Assembly: GCF_038719015.1 (NCBI RefSeq)
Contig: NZ_CP152276.1
Span: 4,233,501 to 4,297,500 of the forward strand
Direction: 5' to 3'
DNA length: 64,000 nucleotides
Source: Nguyenibacter vanlangensis
Lineage (GTDB): Bacteria > Pseudomonadota > Alphaproteobacteria > Acetobacterales > Acetobacteraceae
In this document: positions 6,494 through 14,140 of the stretch, in pieces
How the letters are laid out: each line of letters begins with the position of its first letter
Numbering within the stretch: position 1 is the first letter of the stretch
Notes under the pieces: model-generated
The model's input: the letters and a program-made list of their open reading frames with translations, nothing else
Databases searched by the model: none
What the model was told of the DNA's origin: nothing
Made by a program: the position numbers and the translations under genes

Positions 6494-8632
6494 ATGCGAC
6501 TCATAGCCATCGTTGACGACCGTTCAACCAACCGGACGATCTTCGCGCGGCTGGCCATGACGCTGGGCACGGACATCCAGGTCGAAGTCTTCTCCACGCC
6601 GCTCGAGGCCCTGGACTGGTTCGGGGACGACAACGTGCCCGACCTGATCATCACCGACTACAAGATGCCGCTGATGGATGGGGCGGCCTTTACTGCGCGC
6701 ATCCGCAATCTCGACTGGGGCTATGACGTCCCGGTGGTCGTGGTCACTGCATATGAGGACCGCGATTACCGCATCAACGCGCTGGATGCCGGTGCGACCG
6801 ACTTCCTGCTCAGCCCGGTCGACCATACCGAATTCCTGACCCGGGCGCGCAACTTGCTGCAGCTTAGCTGGCATCAGAAGCGCGCCCGTTCGCGCGCCGT
6901 GCAGTTGGAGCAGGAACTGGAAACCACGCGCCTCGCGCGGGCCGAGATCCTGCGCGGCAGCCGCGACCGGCTGCTGCAGGTGATCGACACCGTGCCGGCG
7001 ATGATCAGCGCGACCGACGCCGACGGGAATTATCTGTTCGTCAACAAGTTCCACGCCCGCGTCCTGGGGCCTCGCCAGGGGCGCAACAACGCGGCCTCGG
7101 TCACCCGCGACCGGCAGGTGCTGGAAAGCGGCCTGCCCACGTCGCGCTACGAGGAAAGTATTTCCGACCGTTACGGGATGGAACGGATCCTGCTGACCTC
7201 CAAGATCCCGCTTTATGACGAGGCCAGCGGCATGCGCTACGTGCTGACCACGTCGCTGGATATCACCGACCGCAAGAAGGCCGAGTGGGAACTGCACCAC
7301 TTGGCCTATTACGACCAGCTCACCGGTCTGCCCAGCCGCTCCAAGCTGGAATCCGAGATGCAGGCGCTGATGGCCCAGCGGGGCCCGAACGGCCGCCCCT
7401 TCGCGTTCCTGCTGCTCGACCTGGACCGCTTCAAGGGCGTCAACGACACGCAGGGCCACACGGTCGGCGACCTGCTGTTGCGCAAGGTGGCGGTCCGGCT
7501 GCGTACCGTCCTGCCCCATGCCGCGGTCATCGCGCGGCTGGGCGGCGACGAATTTTCCATCGTCCACGACATCGCCGACGCCGCCGACGCGGCCGAGCTG
7601 GCCGAGCGGATCGTCGGCATCTTCTCGCGCCCCTTCATGCTGGGGGACCGCTCCATGAGCGTCGGCGCCAGCGTGGGCGTCACCTTGTATCCCGAACCCG
7701 ACGCGACCTTCGAGACCCTGCTCAAGCGCGCGGACCTGGCGATGTACCGCGCCAAGAACGAGGGACGCTGCCGCTACGCCTTTTTCGACCAGGGGATGGA
7801 ACAGGTCTTCTCCGCGGCGACCGAGATGGAGCAGGCGCTGCGCCGGGCCATCGACAAGGGCGAGTTCGTCCTGCACTACCAGCCCGAGATCGACCTCGCC
7901 ACCGGGGCCGTGTCGGGGGTCGAGGCGCTGATCCGCTGGGTGCGTCCCGGCGGCGAACTGGTCTATCCGGGCCGCTTCCTTCCGCTGGCCGAGGAGACGG
8001 GGCTGATCGTTCCCATGACGGTATGGTCCCTGCGCGAGGCCTGCCGCCAGGCGGCGCAATGGCGGCATGACGGCATTCATGTCCGCATGGCGGTCAATCT
8101 GTCGGGCGTCCTGTTCCGCCAGCACGACGTGCACCAGCTCGTGGTGGACGCCACGACCGAAACCGGCCTGGACCCCAATTTCCTGGAACTGGAACTGACC
8201 GAGACCGCACTGATCGAAAACCCCGATTCCGCAGGGCGGCAGTTGCGGGCATTGCAGATGCTGGGGGTCTCGGTCGCCATCGACGATTTCGGCACCGGCT
8301 ATGCCTCGCTGGCCTATCTGACCAAGCTGCCGATCCGACGGTTGAAGATCGATTCGGTCTTCATCCAGGACCTGGCTTCGTCCTCGGGCAGCCGGGCGAT
8401 CGTCAAGGCGATCATCGGCCTGGGTGAAAATCTCGGTATCCAGGTGATCGCCGAGGGAATCGAAAGGGAGGACCAGCTTCGCTGGCTCGAAGACCAGAAT
8501 TGCCAGGAAGCACAGGGTTTTTATTTCGGACATCCGCTGCCCCCCGCGCGCTTCCGCACCCTCGTCGAGGCCGGGGTACTGACGCTCGCGGGCCGGGTCA
8601 CCGCTCCGGCCGAACCCGGCGGGAACGCCTAG
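6494..8632 (+). CDS. RpfG-type receiver fused to PAS-GGDEF-EAL (cyclic di-GMP response regulator)
   Basis: The protein has 712 residues: receiver 1-125, linker helix 125-155, PAS about 157-262, GGDEF about 270-435, EAL about 445-700. The receiver phospho-acceptor is D55 (I-I-T-D-Y-K-M-P). The pattern D-Y-K-M-P-L-M-D-G, D-F-L-x-x-P and N-L-L-Q-L, then R-A-V-Q-L-E-Q-E-L, closely resembles the receiver of Xanthomonas RpfG. The usual switch lysine is a serine (S107-P108). G-G-D-E-F at 350-354 and E-A-L at 477-479 are intact, as is D-D-F-G-T-G-Y, so both synthase and phosphodiesterase activity are possible. No R-x-x-D inhibitory site lies five residues before GGDEF. It precedes rpfC by 301 bp on the same strand, matching rpfG-rpfC order. 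Confidence 0.9.
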   Translation: MRLIAIVDDRSTNRTIFARLAMTLGTDIQVEVFSTPLEALDWFGDDNVPDLIITDYKMPLMDGAAFTARIRNLDWGYDVPVVVVTAYEDRDYRINALDAGATDFLLSPVDHTEFLTRARNLLQLSWHQKRARSRAVQLEQELETTRLARAEILRGSRDRLLQVIDTVPAMISATDADGNYLFVNKFHARVLGPRQGRNNAASVTRDRQVLESGLPTSRYEESISDRYGMERILLTSKIPLYDEASGMRYVLTTSLDITDRKKAEWELHHLAYYDQLTGLPSRSKLESEMQALMAQRGPNGRPFAFLLLDLDRFKGVNDTQGHTVGDLLLRKVAVRLRTVLPHAAVIARLGGDEFSIVHDIADAADAAELAERIVGIFSRPFMLGDRSMSVGASVGVTLYPEPDATFETLLKRADLAMYRAKNEGRCRYAFFDQGMEQVFSAATEMEQALRRAIDKGEFVLHYQPEIDLATGAVSGVEALIRWVRPGGELVYPGRFLPLAEETGLIVPMTVWSLREACRQAAQWRHDGIHVRMAVNLSGVLFRQHDVHQLVVDATTETGLDPNFLELELTETALIENPDSAGRQLRALQMLGVSVAIDDFGTGYASLAYLTKLPIRRLKIDSVFIQDLASSSGSRAIVKAIIGLGENLGIQVIAEGIEREDQLRWLEDQNCQEAQGFYFGHPLPPARFRTLVEAGVLTLAGRVTAPAEPGGNA

Positions 8633-8933
8633 ATTAAGCGTGTATCCGCCATGACCTTGAAATCCGGACGCTGAAATTCGCGAGACACGGGGTGTTCGTC
8701 CGGCCTCGGCGTCTTGCGTTTTCGCGCCGCCGCCCGTACCGACTGCGGCCATCAAGCGGCCATGTTGGCCGGGCAGGATACGGGATGGGTGCCGGTCCCC
8801 TTCCACCGTCACCGGCCGATTTCGTCCGGTGCCCGTCATCGGACGCCGCGAGTGTGTTTTATGGAGCATCTTCACGCGACCGGGCGAACCCGCCATATCG
8901 CGATCTGCTCTGGGCCCGAGAGAGTCATGACCC
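8633..8933. other. Spacer between the response regulator and rpfC, 301 bp
   Basis: No convincing gene or terminator is seen. Short frames here lack ribosome sites and family features. The spacer is long enough for rpfC to have its own promoter. Confidence 0.4.
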
Positions 8934-11513
8934 ATGGGGGTGCGTAAAATCCTGGCGCGAATGCGGCAAGGCGGGGACGGCGAACACCAGATCGTCCTGA
9001 ACCGGCTGGTCATCGCCTGCATCGTGCAGATCTATCTGCTCGGGATCTATCTGTACGGCGCGATCACGCTCGGGCGCCTGTGCGGGTTGTCGGCCATCTG
9101 CGGCACGTTCCTGCTGGGGGCGATCGCGATCGCCGTCGCCCTGCTGCTATGGCCGCGCCCGTCGCAGGCGCGCCGGATCCTGCAACTCGGCTGGGACCTC
9201 GGCTTCCTGTCGCTGGGCATGCACCAGGGCCGCATCGACGGCATCCCGCTCTATCCGATCTATCTTTGGGTGATCCTGGGCTACGGCTTCCGTTTCGGCC
9301 TGACCTACATCGCCGCGGCGGCCGTGCTCGGCGCCAGCGGCTTTGTCCTTGCAGTCCACGACCTGCCGGTCTGGCGCGATACCGGCTATCTCTTCGCGGG
9401 CCTGGTGATCGGCTTGCTGATCATCCCGCTCTATTCCGCGTCGCTGATCCGCTTTCTGTCCGATACCCGCAGACGGGCCGAGGAAGCCAGCCGGGCCAAG
9501 ACATTGTTCCTGGCCAGCGTCAGCCACGAACTGCGCACGCCGCTGAACGCCGTCATCGGGATGGGCCGCCTGCTCGGCGAATCCGCGCTGGATACCGAGC
9601 AGCGCGACATGGTCCGCACCATCCGCGCGGCGGGCACCTCGCTGCTGGGCATGATCGAGGATCTGCTGGATTTCTCGCGGATCGAGGATGGCCGCATGCC
9701 CGTGCGCGCCCGGCCTTTCGCGCTGCTGTCGGTATTGAACGAGGTCCGGCGCATCGTGGGGGTCGCCGCGCACGACAAGCGGCTGCAGATCTGCATCCAT
9801 GTCACCGCCCGCACCCCGTCATGGCTGGTCGGCGACGACCGGCACGTGCGTGACATCCTGCTCAACCTGGCGGGCAACGCCGTTAAATTCACCGAACGGG
9901 GCCATGTCGTGATCGCGGTGGATGGCGCCGCGCTGCCCGGCGGCGGCGTCGGCCTGCGGTTCGAGGTCTCGGACAGCGGGATCGGCATCCCCGAAGCCGC
10001 GCAGCAGCGCGTCTTCGAAACCTTCACCCAGGCGGATGATTCCGTGATCGACCGTTTCGGCGGTACCGGGCTGGGCCTGGCCATCTGCCGCCGGCTGGTC
10101 GACCTCATGGGCGGCGAGATGGGACTGCGCAGCCTGGAGGGGCAGGGCAGCACCTTCTGGTTCACGATCCGGCTGCAGGAGGCTGCCCCGGCATCGGTGC
10201 CTCCCGCGTCGGCATCCCCCCCATCGGCATCCCCCGCATCGGCCTCTCCCACATCGGCGCCGGCGGCGTGGCCCGGCCTGGTCCTGCTGACGCGCAACGC
10301 CGCGCGCTACGCGGACCTCCTCGCGCGGATCGGGCGGCTGGGCGCGCATGTCACGGTCGTGCCGTCCCCCGACGCGGCGGCGGCGCTGCTGGGCCGTTCC
10401 GAAACGCGGGCGATCCTGCTGGCCGACGGCGCCGAGACGGATGCGGGGACGGATGCGGGGACGGGCGATGCCGGCACCGCGGCTGCGCGGCCGCCCGCGA
10501 TCCTGCTCGGCCCGGCGGCCGCCGACGGCCTGCCGGACGAGGCCACGCGGCGCAATTTCCTCTCGATCCTGCCACCCGACGCGGATGACGGCGCGATCAC
10601 GACCGTCCTCGGCCTGGCCGCAGCCCTGATGCCCGAACGCCCCGACCCGTCCGAACCCGCCACGCCGCTGAGCGAGGGGCTCGTCGCGGCCCGTTCGCTG
10701 TCGATCCTGGTCGTCGAAGACAACATCGTCAACCAGAAGGTCCTGTGCAAGACCCTCTCCCGGGTCGGCCATCGCTGGCGCGCCGCCGCGAATGGCGAGG
10801 AAGCGCTGGAACGTCTGGAGGCGGAATCGTTCGACCTGGTGCTGATGGACCTCAACATGCCCGTCATGAACGGGATCGAGGCGACCAAGCTCTATCGCTT
10901 CTCCGAGGTCGGCGCCGGCGCCAGCCTGCCGATCGTGGCGCTGACGGCGGACGGCACGCAGGAAACCCAGGCCCGGTGCCGCGAGGCCGGAATGAACGGA
11001 TTCCTGCTGAAACCGATTGAAATCGAGGCCCTGCTGCAGACGATCGATGCGCTCGTTCCCGCTTCGGCCGGGCAACGCCCCGCGCGTCCGGAACCGCTCG
11101 CCCCGCCGCCGCCGCTGGTGGAGCGGGCCGTCGTCGTCCCGTTCCCGGCCGTCACGCTGAACCGCAAGATGGTGCAGGACCTGCAGGCATTGGGCGGCAC
11201 CCAATTCCGCGCCGACCTCATCGGCGATTTCCTGACCGACGCGGCGGCCATCATCGACCGGATGGCGGATGCGCTGGCGGCGGGCAAATGGACCGTGCTG
11301 TTGGACGAGGCCCATTCATTGCGCAGCGCCGCGGCGAATGTCGGGGCCGAACGGCTGACATCGCTCTGCCAGGAATGGCGGGGCTTCGACTTCAATCGGG
11401 GGGCCGGTGCGGCCCATGCCCATCTTCTCGCCATCCGGCAGGAAATGGACAAGGTGCACGAGGCCCTGTTCCCCTACACGATCCTGTCGCCCCAGGACGG
11501 CATCGCTCCATAA
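8934..11513 (+). CDS. rpfC: RpfC-like DSF sensor: membrane hybrid histidine kinase with receiver and HPt
   Basis: This 859-residue inner-membrane kinase should sense a DSF-type fatty acid. The short N-terminus (G-D-G-E-H-Q-I-V-L-N-R-L) resembles the DSF-contacting region of RpfC. About five hydrophobic spans (25-170) follow, including P-L-Y-P-I-Y-L-W-V-I-L-G-Y-G-F-R-F-G, which parallels RpfC. Then come HisKA with H198 in S-V-S-H-E-L-R-T-P, an ATPase domain (N-L-A-G-N-A-V-K-F-T; D-S-G-I-G-I-P; G-G-T-G-L-G-L), a receiver with D639 and K693, and a C-terminal HPt with H794 in D-E-A-H-S-L-R. H198 has the same residue number as the Xanthomonas phospho-His. A Ser/Pro/Ala linker at 418-445 contains 15-bp in-frame repeats. 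It converges on rpfF, as in Xanthomonas. Confidence 0.92.
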   Translation: MGVRKILARMRQGGDGEHQIVLNRLVIACIVQIYLLGIYLYGAITLGRLCGLSAICGTFLLGAIAIAVALLLWPRPSQARRILQLGWDLGFLSLGMHQGRIDGIPLYPIYLWVILGYGFRFGLTYIAAAAVLGASGFVLAVHDLPVWRDTGYLFAGLVIGLLIIPLYSASLIRFLSDTRRRAEEASRAKTLFLASVSHELRTPLNAVIGMGRLLGESALDTEQRDMVRTIRAAGTSLLGMIEDLLDFSRIEDGRMPVRARPFALLSVLNEVRRIVGVAAHDKRLQICIHVTARTPSWLVGDDRHVRDILLNLAGNAVKFTERGHVVIAVDGAALPGGGVGLRFEVSDSGIGIPEAAQQRVFETFTQADDSVIDRFGGTGLGLAICRRLVDLMGGEMGLRSLEGQGSTFWFTIRLQEAAPASVPPASASPPSASPASASPTSAPAAWPGLVLLTRNAARYADLLARIGRLGAHVTVVPSPDAAAALLGRSETRAILLADGAETDAGTDAGTGDAGTAAARPPAILLGPAAADGLPDEATRRNFLSILPPDADDGAITTVLGLAAALMPERPDPSEPATPLSEGLVAARSLSILVVEDNIVNQKVLCKTLSRVGHRWRAAANGEEALERLEAESFDLVLMDLNMPVMNGIEATKLYRFSEVGAGASLPIVALTADGTQETQARCREAGMNGFLLKPIEIEALLQTIDALVPASAGQRPARPEPLAPPPPLVERAVVVPFPAVTLNRKMVQDLQALGGTQFRADLIGDFLTDAAAIIDRMADALAAGKWTVLLDEAHSLRSAAANVGAERLTSLCQEWRGFDFNRGAGAAHAHLLAIRQEMDKVHEALFPYTILSPQDGIAP

Positions 11514-11572
11514 GGACCGGCCCCACTGGCGGGCAGACCGCGGCGCATGATCGGCCTGCGTCGCGGTTCGCC

Positions 11573-11616
11573 CGCCAGATGACCGGCCGCCAGATGACCG
11601 GCCGCCAGTGACCGGC
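11573..11616. repeat. 15-bp tandem repeat between rpfC and rpfF
   Basis: CGCCAGATGACCGGC occurs at 11573 and 11588, with a 14-bp variant at 11603. It sits in the 109-bp spacer between the two converging genes. Just after it, GCCGCCG-TTCAAC-CGGCGGC spans the rpfF stop and may act as a shared transcription end, but there is no T tract. Confidence 0.85.
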
Positions 11617-11622
11617 CGCCGT

Positions 11623-12588
11623 TCAACCGGCGGCGCTGGCCGGCTCGTCGGACTGGATGCGGCGGTTCTGGGCATTGACCAGCCGCAGCATCTTGCGCAG
11701 GTCGCTCTCCGTCAGGCGCATGGCGGCGTCCACCCAGATATCGGTGACGTCGCGCAGTTCCTGATGGCTGACCGGGTTGACCAGTTGCCTGGTCCGCAGG
11801 ATCGCCTCGTGCGCGTTGTAGCGCCGGTCCAGGCGCGCCAGGTGCTCGCGGACGGTCGCCTCGCCGTCGCCCGGCTCGGCCAGTACGTCGATGATCCCCA
11901 TGTCATGCAGATCGGCGGCGCTGTAGGTCTGGCCGCTCAGGATCATCTTTTCGGCCATGCGCGCGCCGATGCGCCGTGTCAGCAGCGTATAGGCCCCCAT
12001 GCCCGGGAACAGGTTGAACAGGATTTCCGGCAGGCCGAACTTGGCATGTTTCTCGGCCACGATGATATTGCACGACAGCGCGGCCTCGAAACCGCCGCCC
12101 AGCGCGTCCCCCTGCACCAGGGCCACGCTGGTGACGAAATGCCCATAGCCGTCGGCGTTGGCGAAGACCACGTCCACGCAGCCATGGGCATAGCGGCGCA
12201 GCCCTTCGCGGTCCTTCTGCATGATCTTCTCGGCGAACAGCGCCAGGTCGCCGCCCAGGTTGAAGATCCCCGGCACCCGCGATCCCACCACGACATAACG
12301 GAACGGCAGGCTTCCGCCCGTTGCGTCCGCCACCGCATGGATCCGGTGCTGGATCGTCCGCAGGTCGCGCAGCAGCGGCGGCGAGAAGCTGGGCCGGCCA
12401 TCCGGCCGCATGAAGGTCCACAGGGTCCGCCCCGCCGGATCGAACGAAACCTCGACGTTCGGCAGGCTTTCGATCGTGGTGGGCTCGGGTACGCTGCGCA
12501 GGCCGTGCAGCGGACGCCCGGACATCAGGGTGGGGTTCAGCGCGGTGGCAATGGACGAGACGGCCTGGATGCTGGATTTCGACGACAT
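11623..12588 (-). CDS. rpfF: RpfF-like DSF synthase (crotonase-fold thioesterase/dehydratase)
   Basis: This 321-residue protein should make a DSF-family cis-2-unsaturated fatty acid from 3-hydroxyacyl-ACP. ATG 12588 is chosen because AGGAGAAG lies 3 bases upstream; the frame extends 14 codons further without a site. The crotonase core carries the RpfF signature N-L-G-G-D-L-A-L-F, Q-G-D-A-L-G-G-G-F-E-A-A-L-S-C and F-G-L-P-E-I-L-F-N-L-F-P-G-M-G-A-Y. E168 and E188 are exactly 20 residues apart, as are the two catalytic glutamates of Xanthomonas RpfF (E141, E161). Generic enoyl-CoA hydratases lack the F-P-G-M-G-A-Y stretch. It converges on rpfC. No rpfB acyl-CoA ligase is adjacent. Confidence 0.93.
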   Translation of the reverse strand: MSSKSSIQAVSSIATALNPTLMSGRPLHGLRSVPEPTTIESLPNVEVSFDPAGRTLWTFMRPDGRPSFSPPLLRDLRTIQHRIHAVADATGGSLPFRYVVVGSRVPGIFNLGGDLALFAEKIMQKDREGLRRYAHGCVDVVFANADGYGHFVTSVALVQGDALGGGFEAALSCNIIVAEKHAKFGLPEILFNLFPGMGAYTLLTRRIGARMAEKMILSGQTYSAADLHDMGIIDVLAEPGDGEATVREHLARLDRRYNAHEAILRTRQLVNPVSHQELRDVTDIWVDAAMRLTESDLRKMLRLVNAQNRRIQSDEPASAAG

Positions 12589-12666
12589 GATCTTCTCCTG
12601 ACAGGATGCCGGACGGACGCTGCAATGCACCCGATGTGCCGTCGGACCGCCTCGGCCGGCGAAAGC

Positions 12667-12858
12667 CTAGCTGCCAGGCCGTGTGTCGTCATTGATGATG
12701 AAGCATGCCTTGCCCGTGCATGACGAACAATCCTGATAGGTTGCCCGGAAGACACGGCCGGCCATGCCGGAGAATTTCGGCGCATCACATCGCGCCTCGG
12801 CCACCCCGCGGGTGGCCGATGGAACGGAAATACATATTTTCAATAGATTGCCGGTCAT
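12667..12858 (-). CDS. Possible small leader ORF upstream of rpfF, 63 residues
   Basis: A minus-strand frame starts at ATG 12858, nine bases after GGAG, and ends 78 bp before the rpfF start. It encodes M-T-G-N-L-L-K-I-C-I-S followed by a Cys-containing stretch (Q-D-C-S-S-C-T-G-K-A-C). No family is recognised. It could be a real small protein, a translated leader, or chance in GC-rich DNA; the position and ribosome site are the only support. Confidence 0.3.
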   Translation of the reverse strand: MTGNLLKICISVPSATRGVAEARCDAPKFSGMAGRVFRATYQDCSSCTGKACFIINDDTRPGS

Positions 12859-12973
12859 GCAGAACATCTCCGGCGACGGACGGTACAGTTGATTTTTAAA
12901 TTATTTCTTAAAATCCTGCGCCATGTTCGCCGGATTTCGGAAAAGCGCCCGGCCCGTCAACCGACACGCCATC

Positions 12974-12990
12974 CCGCGCGCAACGCGCGG
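12974..12990 (-). terminator. Hairpin downstream of galE
   Basis: CCGCGCG (12974-12980) and CGCGCGG (12984-12990) form a 7-bp stem with a 3-base loop, 5 bp past the galE stop. No T tract follows on the minus strand, so it is a weak terminator candidate. Confidence 0.35.
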
Positions 12991-12995
12991 CGTGG

Positions 12996-14039
12996 TCAGG
13001 CGCGGACCGTCTCCGCCATGATGGGGGTGCGGGATGCGCCGGTGCCGGTGCGATAACCATCCGGATGGGCCAGGCGCCAGCGATAGGCCGTCTCGACGAT
13101 TTCGTCCAGCGTCACGAAGCGCGGAATCCAGGATGTCTCGGCCCGCAACCGCGCCGCGTCGGCGACCAGCCGCGCGGGATCGCCGGGACGGCGGGGGGCC
13201 GGCAGCCACGGCACCTGGCGGCCGGTGACGCGCTCGACGCTGCGGATCACCTCCATGTTGGAATGGCCCGTTCCGGTGCCGACATTATAGACCACGCTGC
13301 GGTCGCGAATCACGTCCAGCGCCGCCAGATGGGCCTGCGCCAGATCGCTGACATGGATATAGTCGCGGATGCAGGTGCCGTCCGGCGTGGGGTAGTCGTC
13401 GCCGAACAGGTGCAGTGCCCCGCGCCGCCCAAGGGCGGCGTCGATCACCAGCGGAATCAGGTGGGTTTCCGGGCGATGGTCCTCGCCGATCCGTCCGCCC
13501 GGATCGGCGCCGGCGGCGTTGAAGTAACGCAGGCAGGCACTGCGCAATCCGTGGATACGGTCCGCCCACAGCAGGGCGCGCTCGACCATGTGCTTGCTCT
13601 CGCCATAGGGGGAACCGGGTACGATCGGCGTATCCTCGGTAATCAGCGCATCCTCGGTCTGCCCGAACAGGGCGGCGGTCGAGGAAAACACGAAACGCTT
13701 CACGCCGTGCCGGATGCAGGCATCGACCAGAGCAAAGCCCAGCCCCGCATTGGCTTCCATATATAAAAACGGATGCTGCATGCTTTCGCCGACCAGGGAC
13801 AGCGCCGCGAAATGCAGGACGCCGTCCCATGGCCCGTCCGCCAGGACCGCATCCACCAGCGCGCGATCCGCCAGGTCGCCCTCGATGAACCGCACCCCCT
13901 CGGGGACGGATTCCCGATGGCCGGTCCGCAGATTGTCGAAGACCACGACATCATGTCCGGCGTCACATAATGCCGCCACCACATGGCTGCCGACATATCC
14001 CGCACCGCCGGTCACCAGAAATCGCGATCGTCCCGCCAT
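12996..14039 (-). CDS. galE: UDP-glucose 4-epimerase
   Basis: This 347-residue cytoplasmic SDR enzyme interconverts UDP-glucose and UDP-galactose for polysaccharide synthesis. The NAD-binding motif G-G-A-G-Y-V-G is at 11-17, and the catalytic Y145-x-x-x-K149 is in P-Y-G-E-S-K, with S-S-T near 119-121. ATG 14039 is chosen for its AAAGGAACG ribosome site; 15 more codons are open upstream. It is 101 bp downstream of manC on the same strand, with a hairpin between. The context makes nucleotide-sugar supply for exopolysaccharide the likely role. Confidence 0.93.
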   Translation of the reverse strand: MAGRSRFLVTGGAGYVGSHVVAALCDAGHDVVVFDNLRTGHRESVPEGVRFIEGDLADRALVDAVLADGPWDGVLHFAALSLVGESMQHPFLYMEANAGLGFALVDACIRHGVKRFVFSSTAALFGQTEDALITEDTPIVPGSPYGESKHMVERALLWADRIHGLRSACLRYFNAAGADPGGRIGEDHRPETHLIPLVIDAALGRRGALHLFGDDYPTPDGTCIRDYIHVSDLAQAHLAALDVIRDRSVVYNVGTGTGHSNMEVIRSVERVTGRQVPWLPAPRRPGDPARLVADAARLRAETSWIPRFVTLDEIVETAYRWRLAHPDGYRTGTGASRTPIMAETVRA

Positions 14040-14109
14040 GGCTCGTTCCTTTCGAAACATGTCGTGGCCTGCCGCCACGTCCATGGATCGTTCGAGGTGG
14101 ATGAAAGGA

Positions 14110-14133
14110 CCGCCCGGACGGACATCCGGGCGG
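14110..14133 (-). terminator. Hairpin between manC and galE
   Basis: CCGCCCGGA (14110-14118) and TCCGGGCGG (14125-14133) make a perfect 9-bp stem just past the manC stop. There is no strong T tail; it could reduce read-through into galE. Confidence 0.45.
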
Positions 14134-14140
14134 CCATGCG

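Larger units (their letters stand above)
12589..12995. other. Upstream region of rpfF, 407 bp
   Basis: This spacer separates galE from rpfF, both on the minus strand, and should hold the rpfF promoter. The stretch 12890-12915 is strongly AT-rich and is the best promoter candidate. A possible 63-codon leader frame (12667-12858) is listed separately. Confidence 0.45.

Noticed and set aside
6524..9022. Very long open frame (832 codons) antisense to the PAS-GGDEF-EAL gene
   Set aside because: It mirrors the codon third-position GC of the real gene, has no ribosome site or family motif, and overlaps the start of rpfC.
6494..12588. rpfB acyl-CoA ligase in the DSF locus
   Set aside because: No AMP-binding ligase motif is encoded near rpfF or rpfC in this window.
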